Shown here: one piece after another, positions 52,694-60,111 of the stretch
Layout: each line of letters opens with the position of its first letter
How positions within the stretch are numbered: the first letter of the stretch is position 1
Translations under genes and position numbers: made by a program
Source: an uncultured Bacilli bacterium
Lineage (GTDB): Bacteria > Bacillota_I > Bacilli_A > RF39 > UBA660
Length of the DNA: 64,000 nt
Assembly (NCBI GenBank): GCA_934183165.1
Contig: CAKPRZ010000003.1
Coordinates: forward strand, 62,001-126,000
Direction of reading: 5' to 3'
The notes under the pieces: model-generated
What the model was told of the DNA's origin: nothing
The model's input: only the letters and a program-made list of their open reading frames with translations
Databases searched by the model: none

Positions 52694-53754
52694 CTTACCT
52701 TACCTCCACTTTTTTCTTTATCATCAAAATATAAACTTCTAAAACATTCCCATGTCTTTGGTTTCATTTCTTCTTTATTCTTGAATATATCATTAATAAT
52801 CATTCTTGCTTTAATATAAAATTCAACATCTTTTGCTTCTTCACATCTGTACATTTCTTGATAAGGAGTATAATCTTGAAAAACTTGTATAATTGGAAAT
52901 TTATTAATACTTCCTTTTAAATAATTAAAATAATGTTCAATTGTTTCTAAATCTTCTAATCCTAATATATATAGAAATGTTGTTGTTAAACCTAATGAGG
53001 AACAATATTCAAGTAATTCTTTTGCTTTATCAATAGTTAAGCTTGCTTTTTCAGGCCTCATAAATTTCTCTCTATCAAGAAATTTTTCAATTGTTAGATA
53101 TAATCCAAAGTCGTCTATTTCATTTGATAACATTTTAATTTTGTCATAATCACGAAGTTGAGACCCAATATAATTAATACTTCCATTAAAATCCATATTT
53201 TTAAATGTTTCATTTACAAGTAATAAATGGTCTATTAATTTATCTTCTGATTCAAAGCATCCAGTACAAATAGTAACATTCTCAATATTTCTCATACTCT
53301 CTATATTATTTTCCATTAATAATTTAGTAAAATAATCTCTAATATTTTTTTCTGTATTAAACTCTAGTACATCTTCATCAGTTAAACTATAAGTCCCACA
53401 AAACTTACATCCAACACACTTGCTTCTCGAATTAGAATTAAATGTTATAACTTTTTTATCATTTCTAAAATATGTTGATAAACAAGTATCTTTTTCAATA
53501 CCAGAAACTTTACCAACTGGTACTCCTTCAAGTAATAAAGTATTATTCTCTAACTTAAATGGAGATTTTGCAAATGTATTAACACACACAGCAAAATAAG
53601 TTTTCTTATTAGAATCTAATAGTTCAAGATTAAATCTTAATCTATTTTCATCAGTATTATCTACTATAATTCCATATCTATTTAGAGCTATAGATAATAC
53701 ATTCTCCAAACTTAAATTATACTTCTCTGCAATTCCTTTAAAATAATCTAACAT
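52675..53754 (-). CDS. radical SAM-like enzyme with CX2CX2C cluster motif
   Basis: A 359-residue protein. The cysteine triad is C113, C116, C119 (SKCVGCKFCGTY), one residue shorter in the first gap than the CX3CX2C of most radical SAM enzymes. Downstream elements fit the partial TIM barrel: NVTICTGCFES, GSINYIGSQLRD, LYLTIEKFLDR, TTTFLYILGLED. A further Cys is in MYRCEEAKD. It starts after a small Tyr-rich peptide and a terminator and overlaps the phosphoketolase-like gene by 19 bp. The substrate is unknown. Confidence 0.75.
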   Translation of the reverse strand: MLDYFKGIAEKYNLSLENVLSIALNRYGIIVDNTDENRLRFNLELLDSNKKTYFAVCVNTFAKSPFKLENNTLLLEGVPVGKVSGIEKDTCLSTYFRNDKKVITFNSNSRSKCVGCKFCGTYSLTDEDVLEFNTEKNIRDYFTKLLMENNIESMRNIENVTICTGCFESEDKLIDHLLLVNETFKNMDFNGSINYIGSQLRDYDKIKMLSNEIDDFGLYLTIEKFLDREKFMRPEKASLTIDKAKELLEYCSSLGLTTTFLYILGLEDLETIEHYFNYLKGSINKFPIIQVFQDYTPYQEMYRCEEAKDVEFYIKARMIINDIFKNKEEMKPKTWECFRSLYFDDKEKSGGKVRCKKMY

Positions 53755-53766
53755 AATATATCCCCT

Positions 53767-53814
53767 AAAAAAAGAGATGACAAAAACGCTAATTTGTTAA
53801 TGTCATCTCTTTTT
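53767..53814 (-). terminator. strong terminator between the small peptide and the radical SAM gene
   Basis: AAAGAGATGACA and TGTCATCTCTTT form a perfect 12-bp stem followed by TTTTTTT on the minus strand. The 5' arm overlaps the last codons and stop of the small peptide. It must be read through for the cargo operon to be expressed, so it is an attenuator or an expression-ratio device. Confidence 0.9.
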
Positions 53815-53892
53815 AGAGACAGTAGTGCCTAAACTTTTTACTGATGAAAGATTTAAATCATAATAATCATAACAATCATAATATTTAGACAT
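53803..53892 (-). CDS. 29-residue Tyr-rich peptide, leader or RiPP precursor
   Basis: The ORF reads MSKYYDCYDYYDLNL and ends GTTVSKKR, with AAGGAAG nine bases before the ATG. Five of residues 4-11 are Tyr codons (TAT). It is followed at once by a terminator and the radical SAM gene. Two readings fit: a tyrosine-sensing leader peptide that controls the attenuator, or a precursor peptide modified by the radical SAM enzyme. The sequence does not decide. Confidence 0.55.
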   Translation of the reverse strand: MSKYYDCYDYYDLNLSSVKSLGTTVSKKR

Positions 53893-53958
53893 ACTATCAC
53901 TTCCTTGAATATATAATATCACATTATTTACACTTTTTTTACATACAAGAAACAAATA

Positions 53959-54837
53959 CTAGTTATCGGAATTTTTAATAGTCCTTTTTAAACTATCAAT
54001 ATATTTTAATACTAATTTGTTTTTGTCTTTTGTTTTATATACTATAGAAATACTATCAGTTGGAATATTTTTAAAACTTTCAATTACAACAACTAAACCA
54101 TTTTCTACTTCATCCTCAATAAATTTCTTATTTATATAACCAATTCCCATATCATTAATTATTAATTTTTTAAGTAGAGTTGAATTAGGAATCTCAATTT
54201 CAACAGAATAATTAATATTATTATCTATAAGGTATTGTTCAATATTTCTTCTTTTTTCAGAACTTCCAGGCAAAATCATAGGACAAACATAATCATCACA
54301 ATTTTGGAATTTTTCTTCATAAAACTTTTTAGAACAAACAAATACATTTTCAGCATCGGCTATTTTTTCTACTTTAATATAACTTTCAAATTTAAAGAAC
54401 ATCGGATATCTACATACAACAATATCAAGTTCTTCTTTTTTCAACATTTGAAACATATCAGTAGCATTAGCAAATGAAAAACTTAACTTTGCTTCATTGT
54501 TTTTCTTTTTAAATTCCGAAACAGAATCTGCTAGATAATTATCTGCTATAAATCTAGTACATCCGATTTTCAACTCATTATTTATTAGTTCATCATCTAA
54601 TATATTCTTTATTTCTTCTAATCTTAAAAATAAATCCTTACCATAATTTGTTAGAGAAACATCAGACTTTTCTCTCTTAAAAAATTTTTTATTTAATTGT
54701 TCTTCTAAATTTTTCACATTAGAACTTAGTGAAGACTGTGATATATTAGCTTGTTTACTTGCTTTAGTAAATCCACCATATTTTGCAACATAATAAAAAC
54801 TTCTATATAAATTAAGATTAACATCAAAATTATTCAT
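53959..54837 (-). CDS. LysR family transcriptional regulator
   Basis: About 292 residues from the ATG at 54837 (GGAGGGAGAAT upstream). It has the LysR winged helix (FYYVAKYGGFTKASKQANISQSSLSSNVKNLEEQLNKKFFKRE split over residues 15-58) and a substrate-binding effector domain. It lies directly upstream of the peptide and radical SAM operon on the same strand, so it is the likely regulator of the cargo. It has no divergent neighbour, unlike many LysR genes. Confidence 0.9.
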   Translation of the reverse strand: MNNFDVNLNLYRSFYYVAKYGGFTKASKQANISQSSLSSNVKNLEEQLNKKFFKREKSDVSLTNYGKDLFLRLEEIKNILDDELINNELKIGCTRFIADNYLADSVSEFKKKNNEAKLSFSFANATDMFQMLKKEELDIVVCRYPMFFKFESYIKVEKIADAENVFVCSKKFYEEKFQNCDDYVCPMILPGSSEKRRNIEQYLIDNNINYSVEIEIPNSTLLKKLIINDMGIGYINKKFIEDEVENGLVVVIESFKNIPTDSISIVYKTKDKNKLVLKYIDSLKRTIKNSDN

Positions 54838-54892
54838 ATTCTCCCTCCTAATCAACTAACTTTAATTTAATTTGATTTAATTTAAAATTATA

Positions 54893-55075
54893 TTATCCTT
54901 TTTTACTAACTAAATTCATTCCCAATATTTTTTTCTTTTCTCTAATTTTTTCTTCAATTTTATCTTTTTGTTTATTTATTTTTGAAAGCATATCTAAATT
55001 TTCATTTGTTTGTTCATACATCATTCTTATAGTTCTTACAAATGCCTCCCAATCAAATCTACTATCTTCATTCAC
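54893..55075 (-). CDS. small coiled-coil protein
   Basis: About 60 residues starting at GTG 55075, which overlaps the stop of the preceding tiny membrane protein (GTGA). It is a charged helical protein (TIRMMYEQTNENLDML, KQKDKIEEKIREKKK). The ORF could also be read from a TTG nine bases upstream. The overlap suggests the pair acts together. No family recognised. Confidence 0.5.
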   Translation of the reverse strand: MNEDSRFDWEAFVRTIRMMYEQTNENLDMLSKINKQKDKIEEKIREKKKILGMNLVSKKG

Positions 55076-55164
55076 CTTAAGCAAAAAATTAATATTACTA
55101 TTCCAGATAAAGCCATTATTATAAAAAATGCAAACTCTACTTTAATAATTATATCTTGTTCCAT
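55072..55164 (-). CDS. 30-residue single-helix membrane peptide
   Basis: AAGGAGG precedes the ATG by eight bases. The peptide begins MEQDIIIKVEF and continues as one hydrophobic helix to LIFCLR. It is coupled to the coiled-coil gene downstream. It could be a small holin-like, toxin-like or regulatory membrane peptide; there is no direct evidence for any of these. Confidence 0.5.
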   Translation of the reverse strand: MEQDIIIKVEFAFFIIMALSGIVILIFCLR

Positions 55165-55222
55165 ACAAATAGCCTCCTTAAAAATACTAGAATACTTAAG
55201 CCTATTAACTCTAATATTTTTT

Positions 55223-55429
55223 TTAAAGAACTCTTTTCATTTTCTTAACCATATCCATATATAAGAAATAATCAACTTCATAATAAAGTGTATATTTAAA
55301 AAACTCTCTTTTATTCCATTTCTTTCTTTCATCTATTATAACATAAGTTACATATATTAATATCAAAACTATTGCAATGATAGTGTAAAATATTTTGTGG
55401 TAGACATAACAAAAGAAAATCAAAGCCAT
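55223..55429 (-). CDS. possible small membrane protein
   Basis: A 68-codon frame with one hydrophobic helix (IFYTIIAIVLILIYVTYVII) and a basic, aromatic tail (REFFKYTLYYEVDYFLY). The first ATG lacks a ribosome site, so the true start is unclear. The clean hydrophobic segment followed by a soluble tail supports a real gene, weakly. Confidence 0.35.
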   Translation of the reverse strand: MALIFFCYVYHKIFYTIIAIVLILIYVTYVIIDERKKWNKREFFKYTLYYEVDYFLYMDMVKKMKRVL

Positions 55430-55471
55430 GTTATAATAAATTTGAAAAAAATAAACAAGGAGTGATCTTCT

Positions 55472-56017
55472 ATGAAGATGATAACATATTTTAATGATTT
55501 AGTAACAAAAAACTTTAATAATTATTTAAAAAAATATTTTAATTTCATTGATTATACCGATAAAAATGGTAATTTTATTAACTATTATAATTTTATAAAT
55601 GATTTAGATTCATTTAATGATTCTTTTATGAAAGATGTTATTAAATATTATTTTGAATATATTGATGAATGCTTCTTTAATTCTTATTATAGAAAGAAAT
55701 ATTGTAAGTCTACTGGATTTTATGAAAGAAAGAATTATGTTACTCTATTTGGCGAAATATCATTCAAAAGAAGATACTATTATGATAATAATACCAATGA
55801 ATATTTCTTCTTTACTGATTTGTTTTTGGGTTTACCTAAAAGAAAACATTTTGACCAATTCGTTTGTGCTGAACTATGTGATCAATCAACTACTGAAAGT
55901 TACTCTAAAGCCGACGAAATAATCGCTAATAAAATTGGTAAAAGAATTAATAATAACATCGATATTTCAAGAGCTACAGCTAGTAATATAGTTATTTCTT
56001 TAAACACTTTTGTATAA
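55472..56017 (+). pseudogene. N-terminal fragment of a UPF0236/ISLre2-type transposase
   Basis: The frame of 181 codons resembles the start of ISLre2-family transposases: KSTGFYERKNYVTLFGEISFKRRYYYD, LFLGLPKRKHFDQF and the HTH DISRATASNIV. Full proteins have roughly 450 residues. Similarity ends near residue 175, where the sequence meets an inverted relaxase fragment. The element's remaining two thirds are missing. GGAGTGATCTTCT precedes the start. Confidence 0.8.
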
Positions 56018-56019
56018 GT

Positions 56020-56184
56020 AGTATTAATTGCTACAAGTTCAATGTTATCTTTGCTTAATTCTAATTTAATATCAGGATTAGAATTATATGCTTGTTTTTC
56101 TCTATTATTATGTGATCCTATTTGTCTTAAATCGCTCATAGTCATAATAGGTTCACTTCTAAATATTGCATAATTTAAATTCAT
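56020..56184 (-). pseudogene. N-terminal fragment of a MOBV (Pre/Mob) relaxase
   Basis: From the ATG (GGAGAAATGATAT upstream) it reads MNLNYAIFRSEPIMTMSDLR, QIGSHNNREKQAYNSNPDIK and LSKDNIELV. This is the conserved start of Pre/Mob relaxases (Y-A-I-.R...I.....L..I..HN.R....Y.NPDID...S.DN..L). After about 50 residues the open frame continues as the reverse strand of the transposase fragment. The catalytic remainder of the relaxase is gone, so the element cannot nick its own oriT. Confidence 0.75.
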
Positions 56185-56239
56185 ATATCATTTCTCCTTT
56201 CGTTTTATACAACAAAAAGATATGTCGTTAAACATACCT

Positions 56240-57232
56240 TTAATTACATATCTCATCATATTTCTTATTATAATGACAATAATTTCTTATTTTACATCTT
56301 TCACAATTAGGGTTTTCCCCACATATATTAGCAGACCTTAATAAACAGAATTGTTGAATTATTGATTCTACTACTATTTCATCACAATTATTAAGTTTTG
56401 CTATTCTTTTAATAATATTTAATACTTGTTGTGCTGTAGCATTAGCGTTTTCAACAACACCTAATCTATGACTACCAAATAATTTTTTAAGTTGAACACT
56501 GTTTTTACAAGTATTAATACCAATTCGTTTTAAATAATCATAAGCAAATGCTCGTCCAACTTGTGCCATTTTGTATTTTCCATCATTTAACATATTAGCA
56601 ATATCATTAGGTATTTCTTTATTTACAAAATTATCTAAACTACCATAATCTTTTTCTATTTTCTCTAATACCATTATATTTTTAGATAATGCTTTCATTT
56701 GATTATTAATCATTGGATTAGTACAATGAATCATTCTTAATTTATTAACTAAAATACTCGAATCAACTACCTTTAAATAATTCTTATTATAATTATGAAA
56801 TATCTCATCAATAGCGTCCATATTTTCTCTAATATTATTATCTCCCCATCTATGATTTGATAAAAGAGATATAATTAATGCTTTTAAGTGTTCTTCAAAA
56901 GTATATTTTTTACTTTTCTTTCTTGATTTAACATTATTAACTAAATCCTTAATATCACTCATATAATCATAATTAATATAATCCATACTTTCTTTAATAA
57001 GAGGCAGTATTTCTTTTAAATCATTATCATCTAATATTGTTATCTTACTTACCATATCATAATTAGGATTATATGCTATTTGATTATTAATACAATCTTT
57101 TAAAATCTTTATAATTTCTTCATTAGAGAAGTACTTAACTTTCTCAATAGGGAATATAATTTTATTTACCTCAACATATTTTATCAGTAAAGGTATTAAC
57201 TCAGGATTTTTAAAAATTTGCTCATTTTTCAT
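56240..57232 (-). CDS. endonuclease III-like HhH protein with iron-sulfur loop
   Basis: The 330-residue protein has a long helical N-terminal half and a C-terminal HhH-GPD-like half (YGSLDNFVNKEIPNDIANML, KMAQVGRAFAYDYLKRIGINT). It ends with a four-cysteine loop CGENPNCERCKIRNYC (CX5CX2CX5C, one residue shorter than in Nth). The catalytic Lys/Asp of Nth are not obvious. It lies at the end of the element next to the attachment site. It may be a DNA-binding or glycosylase-like protein; the role is unknown. Confidence 0.6.
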   Translation of the reverse strand: MKNEQIFKNPELIPLLIKYVEVNKIIFPIEKVKYFSNEEIIKILKDCINNQIAYNPNYDMVSKITILDDNDLKEILPLIKESMDYINYDYMSDIKDLVNNVKSRKKSKKYTFEEHLKALIISLLSNHRWGDNNIRENMDAIDEIFHNYNKNYLKVVDSSILVNKLRMIHCTNPMINNQMKALSKNIMVLEKIEKDYGSLDNFVNKEIPNDIANMLNDGKYKMAQVGRAFAYDYLKRIGINTCKNSVQLKKLFGSHRLGVVENANATAQQVLNIIKRIAKLNNCDEIVVESIIQQFCLLRSANICGENPNCERCKIRNYCHYNKKYDEICN

Positions 57233-57330
57233 AAAAAAAATATCTCACTTTCTATAAATTAGTCTTTAACTAATAAAGTGAAATATTGTCTAAAGCCTTA
57301 TTTTATGGGCGCTTATTTATTTTTTATTTG

Positions 57331-57356
57331 GGGTATCACATATTCACGAACACCCA
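57331..57356. other. attachment site, spoIVA 5' side of the element
   Basis: On the spoIVA strand codon 121 TGG (57356-57354) is followed by 13 bases and TGTGATACCC (57340-57331). This 10-bp arm is the exact inverted complement of GGGTATCACA at the other junction. Both arms are inside the element. Confidence 0.85.
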
Positions 57357-57716
57357 TGGTGTTTTTACCATTCTAGGTCCTGCATCATCCTCAGCTCCTT
57401 TAGCATTTTTGATCAAATATCCAACACAGTCAATTAATCTTATATTGCAATCAAAATCATCGATTTTTATTTTGGCAGCATTAGTAGGAACAAATTTTGG
57501 TTCTATTGTCATAATCGTTTTTCCACCGGAACTTTGTGGAATTTCATCTAAAGCTCTTTTCTTTTCATATTCATCTTCTATATAAGGTACAACTAAAGTT
57601 TCTATTACCTTTTTTATAAAAGTACTTTTACCAGTTCTAACGCCACCTACTACTCCTAAATATATATCGCCACCAGTACGCTGTGAAATATTTTTTATAA
57701 TTTCCATTTTATCCAT
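57354..57716 (-). pseudogene. spoIVA: spoIVA 5' part, codons 1-121
   Basis: It begins MDKMEIIKNISQRTGGDIYL with Walker A GGVRTGKST at 24-32, KTIMTIEPKFVP, RLIDCVGYLI and GPRMVKTPW, all diagnostic for the SpoIVA ATPase domain. After W121 the frame reads VFVNM and stops in element sequence, so a 126-residue truncated product would be made in vegetative DNA. Joining TGG here to TGG at 40996 gives TPWYDEEIPF, as in the family (Bacillus: TPWYEEPIPF). A sigma-E-like promoter precedes it. Confidence 0.96.
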
Positions 57717-57748
57717 TTTATCAACTCTCTTCTATATATTTTCATTTA

Positions 57749-57777
57749 AATTTATGTAGAAAAAAGTATAGATATTA
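57749..57777 (-). promoter_or_regulatory. sigma-E-type promoter of spoIVA
   Basis: TAATATC (57777-57771) and CATAAATT (57756-57749) on the minus strand are spaced 14 bp. They match the sigma-E consensus at 6 of 7 and 7 of 8 positions. spoIVA is a known sigma-E gene in Bacillus. Confidence 0.75.
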
Positions 57778-57781
57778 CAAA

Positions 57782-57804
57782 AAAAGAGCAAAACTTGCTC
57801 TTTT
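57782..57804 (-). terminator. terminator of the signal peptidase/DUF5305 operon
   Basis: AAGAGCAA and TTGCTCTT form the stem, flanked by A and T runs, directly after the stop of the DUF5305 gene. It isolates spoIVA transcription. Confidence 0.85.
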
Positions 57805-58879
57805 ATGATATATGTGAAGAAGATTTCAATATATATCTGTAAGCTTGATTTCCAGTTGTTATTATAAACCAAGATTCATCTTCTTTATTTAGTTCGTAGA
57901 ATAATATTGGAACTCTTAATTCTTCTTCAATATTAATCAGATCTTCAAATTCTTTTACTTCAATAATTTTTAATCCAAACAAATCCGGTTTAGTAGTAAC
58001 TTCAGCAATTATGTCACCATATCCTTTTAAAATACGTTTTTGTTGTACTATATATTGAGAAACATTTGTTATTTTAAATAATTTATATAAAGAAATTCCA
58101 CATATTGGTGCTGAAATCAATAAAAGTATTACTGCTCCTACTAAAAGTACATAATTTACATTTCTAGTACCAACAATATTTCTAGTAATATTATTATTTG
58201 TAGGTGTAGCACCACTAATATTAATATCTGTTACCGCTTTATTAAGAGGCATAACAAGTGTAACGTTTTTCTTATCACTTATACTTTTGTCAACATTTTC
58301 AACTTTAGCGGTATTACCTAAATTAATATTGATTGTTAGTTTGGTATCTGCAACCACTCCATATTCATCTTTAAATTGTTTAGCCAAGTTATCATATTTT
58401 AAATAATCTATTTTGATTTTATCATTAATTCTTATTCCATTCGTGTTCTTTTTTGTTTCGCTTTTTGTTGGTTTAACAGTGTAATTTTTGCTCCAAAGTT
58501 CTGATGTCGTACCACTCAATTCATAATCACTACTTATTGTAGCTGTTACATTATAATAATAATTTGAACTAGCTGGTTTAGAAGAATTAAATAAATAGCT
58601 AAAATCAACATCTATATAATCAATAATATTAGAAATATATTTTTTATCTTTATCTAAGTACTTTCTATCATAAAATCTATTTGGTTTTAGATAAACTTTA
58701 TAATCAACAGTAGTGTTGGAATTATAACTAACTAATAATTCTTGGGAGTCAGGGGACTTTTTAAAGCAATCAAAAATTATCCATAGTGACATTACCAATA
58801 CTACTAGTGACACTGTAATATAAACAATTTTCAAAAGTTTTTGCACAGAAACTTGTTTTTCCTTCTCACTCATCTTCAT
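57803..58879 (-). CDS. DUF5305 family membrane protein
   Basis: The 358-residue protein has a membrane helix near the N-terminus (about 18-38), a large extracellular beta domain (about 50-230; YNSNTTVDYKVYLKPNRFY, YYYNVTATISSDYELSGTTS) and a second helix (about 245-268) before a cytosolic tail. This is the DUF5305 layout, often found beside SipW-type signal peptidases, as here (10 bp from the peptidase gene). A role in assembling secreted or coat-type proteins is plausible but unproved. Confidence 0.8.
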   Translation of the reverse strand: MKMSEKEKQVSVQKLLKIVYITVSLVVLVMSLWIIFDCFKKSPDSQELLVSYNSNTTVDYKVYLKPNRFYDRKYLDKDKKYISNIIDYIDVDFSYLFNSSKPASSNYYYNVTATISSDYELSGTTSELWSKNYTVKPTKSETKKNTNGIRINDKIKIDYLKYDNLAKQFKDEYGVVADTKLTININLGNTAKVENVDKSISDKKNVTLVMPLNKAVTDINISGATPTNNNITRNIVGTRNVNYVLLVGAVILLLISAPICGISLYKLFKITNVSQYIVQQKRILKGYGDIIAEVTTKPDLFGLKIIEVKEFEDLINIEEELRVPILFYELNKEDESWFIITTGNQAYRYILKSSSHIS

Positions 58880-58888
58880 TCACCCTTT

Positions 58889-60046
58889 TTATCTTTTCAA
58901 TAATTCATTAACCAAAACAGATGGATATCCAATATAAGGAATCATAAACTTGACAGTTCCAATAACATCTTCATCTGTTATAATCCAAGGATCTTCATTA
59001 TTATTGTTATCTCCTTTAGTTACTATTTGTAATTTTCCATTAACGGTTTTAATACTTACTATTCTATGAATAACAAGTCTTCCTTCCTTACTATAATATA
59101 GTATAGTACCTTTTTTCAACTTTTTCAAACCTTTATCGCCAATTTTTTCGATAATAACCGCGTCTCCTCTAGAAAATTTAGGAAGCATACTATCTGAAAG
59201 AACTGCGATTGGCTGATATTTAAACATTCCTCCTATAAAGCATACAATCAATACTAGCAAAATAACAAAAGGAAAATATGATACTATGCTTTCTTTTTTT
59301 AACTGTCTCCTATTATATGTCCTTGCTGATTTCATATCAACATAGTTAACATATAAAACAACTATAACAACTAAAATTATATCCATCATTGATTTTACTA
59401 GCCAGTTGATTGATGGAAAAATTGGTAGTAAAAAGGTTAATAAGCTAATTACTCCTCTATATATAGTTGATGGTACATTTCCTGATACAACCGTTAAATA
59501 TGTAAATAAGCAGTTAGAAACAACTAAAGGAATTATTGTTTGACTAACATATTTGAAAAAGTCAACATTGTTTGTAAAATTACTACTAAAATTCCAAAAA
59601 TCAATTTCACTTGCTATAAATATAAGAGTAATTAATACTAAATATTTTGTATCACTAGGCGACAATTTAGTCATATTGGTTCTTACATATTCCTGAAAAC
59701 CTATTATTATAACAAAGGCCCAAAGATTTTGAAGCATTGGTAATAATTCATGTGAATAAGGGCTTCTCTCATATCCAAATATTAATCCCAATGAGAAGTA
59801 AAGCATACAATATATAATCATAATAATGATTACACTTTGTGTTATATCGACTTTACTACGCATTTTTTTATTTGATTCATTTCTAGCCAATAAATAAGAT
59901 AAAATTGCGGTAAATAGCCAAAAAAGTGGATTTAAAACATTAATATATTTACCTGCTGGAACAATTTTATAAACAAAAACTCTAATAACTAAAAATGATA
60001 TTAATAATGCATATAATGTTATAGCTTTTTTACTTAAGTATCGCAT
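58889..60046 (-). CDS. signal peptidase I, ER/SipW type, with polytopic N-terminus
   Basis: The 385-residue protein has seven or eight membrane helices, then a catalytic domain. The Ser is in VLSDSMLPKF and the general base is His (RLVIHRIVSIKT) rather than Lys. This marks the archaeal/ER/SipW branch. TKGDNNNNEDP follows. In Bacillus, SipW processes TasA-like matrix and spore-associated proteins. The extra helices before the catalytic domain are unusual; the plain enzyme needs one or two. Confidence 0.88.
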   Translation of the reverse strand: MRYLSKKAITLYALLISFLVIRVFVYKIVPAGKYINVLNPLFWLFTAILSYLLARNESNKKMRSKVDITQSVIIIMIIYCMLYFSLGLIFGYERSPYSHELLPMLQNLWAFVIIIGFQEYVRTNMTKLSPSDTKYLVLITLIFIASEIDFWNFSSNFTNNVDFFKYVSQTIIPLVVSNCLFTYLTVVSGNVPSTIYRGVISLLTFLLPIFPSINWLVKSMMDIILVVIVVLYVNYVDMKSARTYNRRQLKKESIVSYFPFVILLVLIVCFIGGMFKYQPIAVLSDSMLPKFSRGDAVIIEKIGDKGLKKLKKGTILYYSKEGRLVIHRIVSIKTVNGKLQIVTKGDNNNNEDPWIITDEDVIGTVKFMIPYIGYPSVLVNELLKR

Positions 60047-60111
60047 AAAACCAATCCCTTATTATATATAATTATATCATTTTTATATACAAAAAAAAAG
60101 ATAATTCTTTT

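Larger units (their letters stand above)
40997..57356. mobile_element. 16.36-kb recombinase-encoding element interrupting spoIVA
   Basis: The element lies between codon 121 and codon 122 of spoIVA. Distance between the two TGG cores is 16,360 bp. It encodes a large serine recombinase at one end, iterons with an A/T-rich tract, an SSB-like and two replication-type genes, a MOBV-type oriT, a truncated relaxase, a transposase fragment, a biosynthetic-type operon with LysR regulator, a HelD-like ATPase and an endonuclease III-like protein. Excision would rebuild spoIVA in frame. It is similar in logic to skin in sigK and SPbeta in spsM, but it is not phage-like: no capsid, tail or lysis genes are seen. 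Confidence 0.95.

Noticed and set aside
56017..56020. Full 94-residue frame 55900-56184 as a real protein
   Set aside because: Only the first 50 or so residues match relaxases; the rest is the reverse strand of the transposase fragment.
40997..57356. The spoIVA element as a prophage
   Set aside because: No terminase, portal, capsid, tail or lysis genes; its genes are of plasmid and biosynthetic type.
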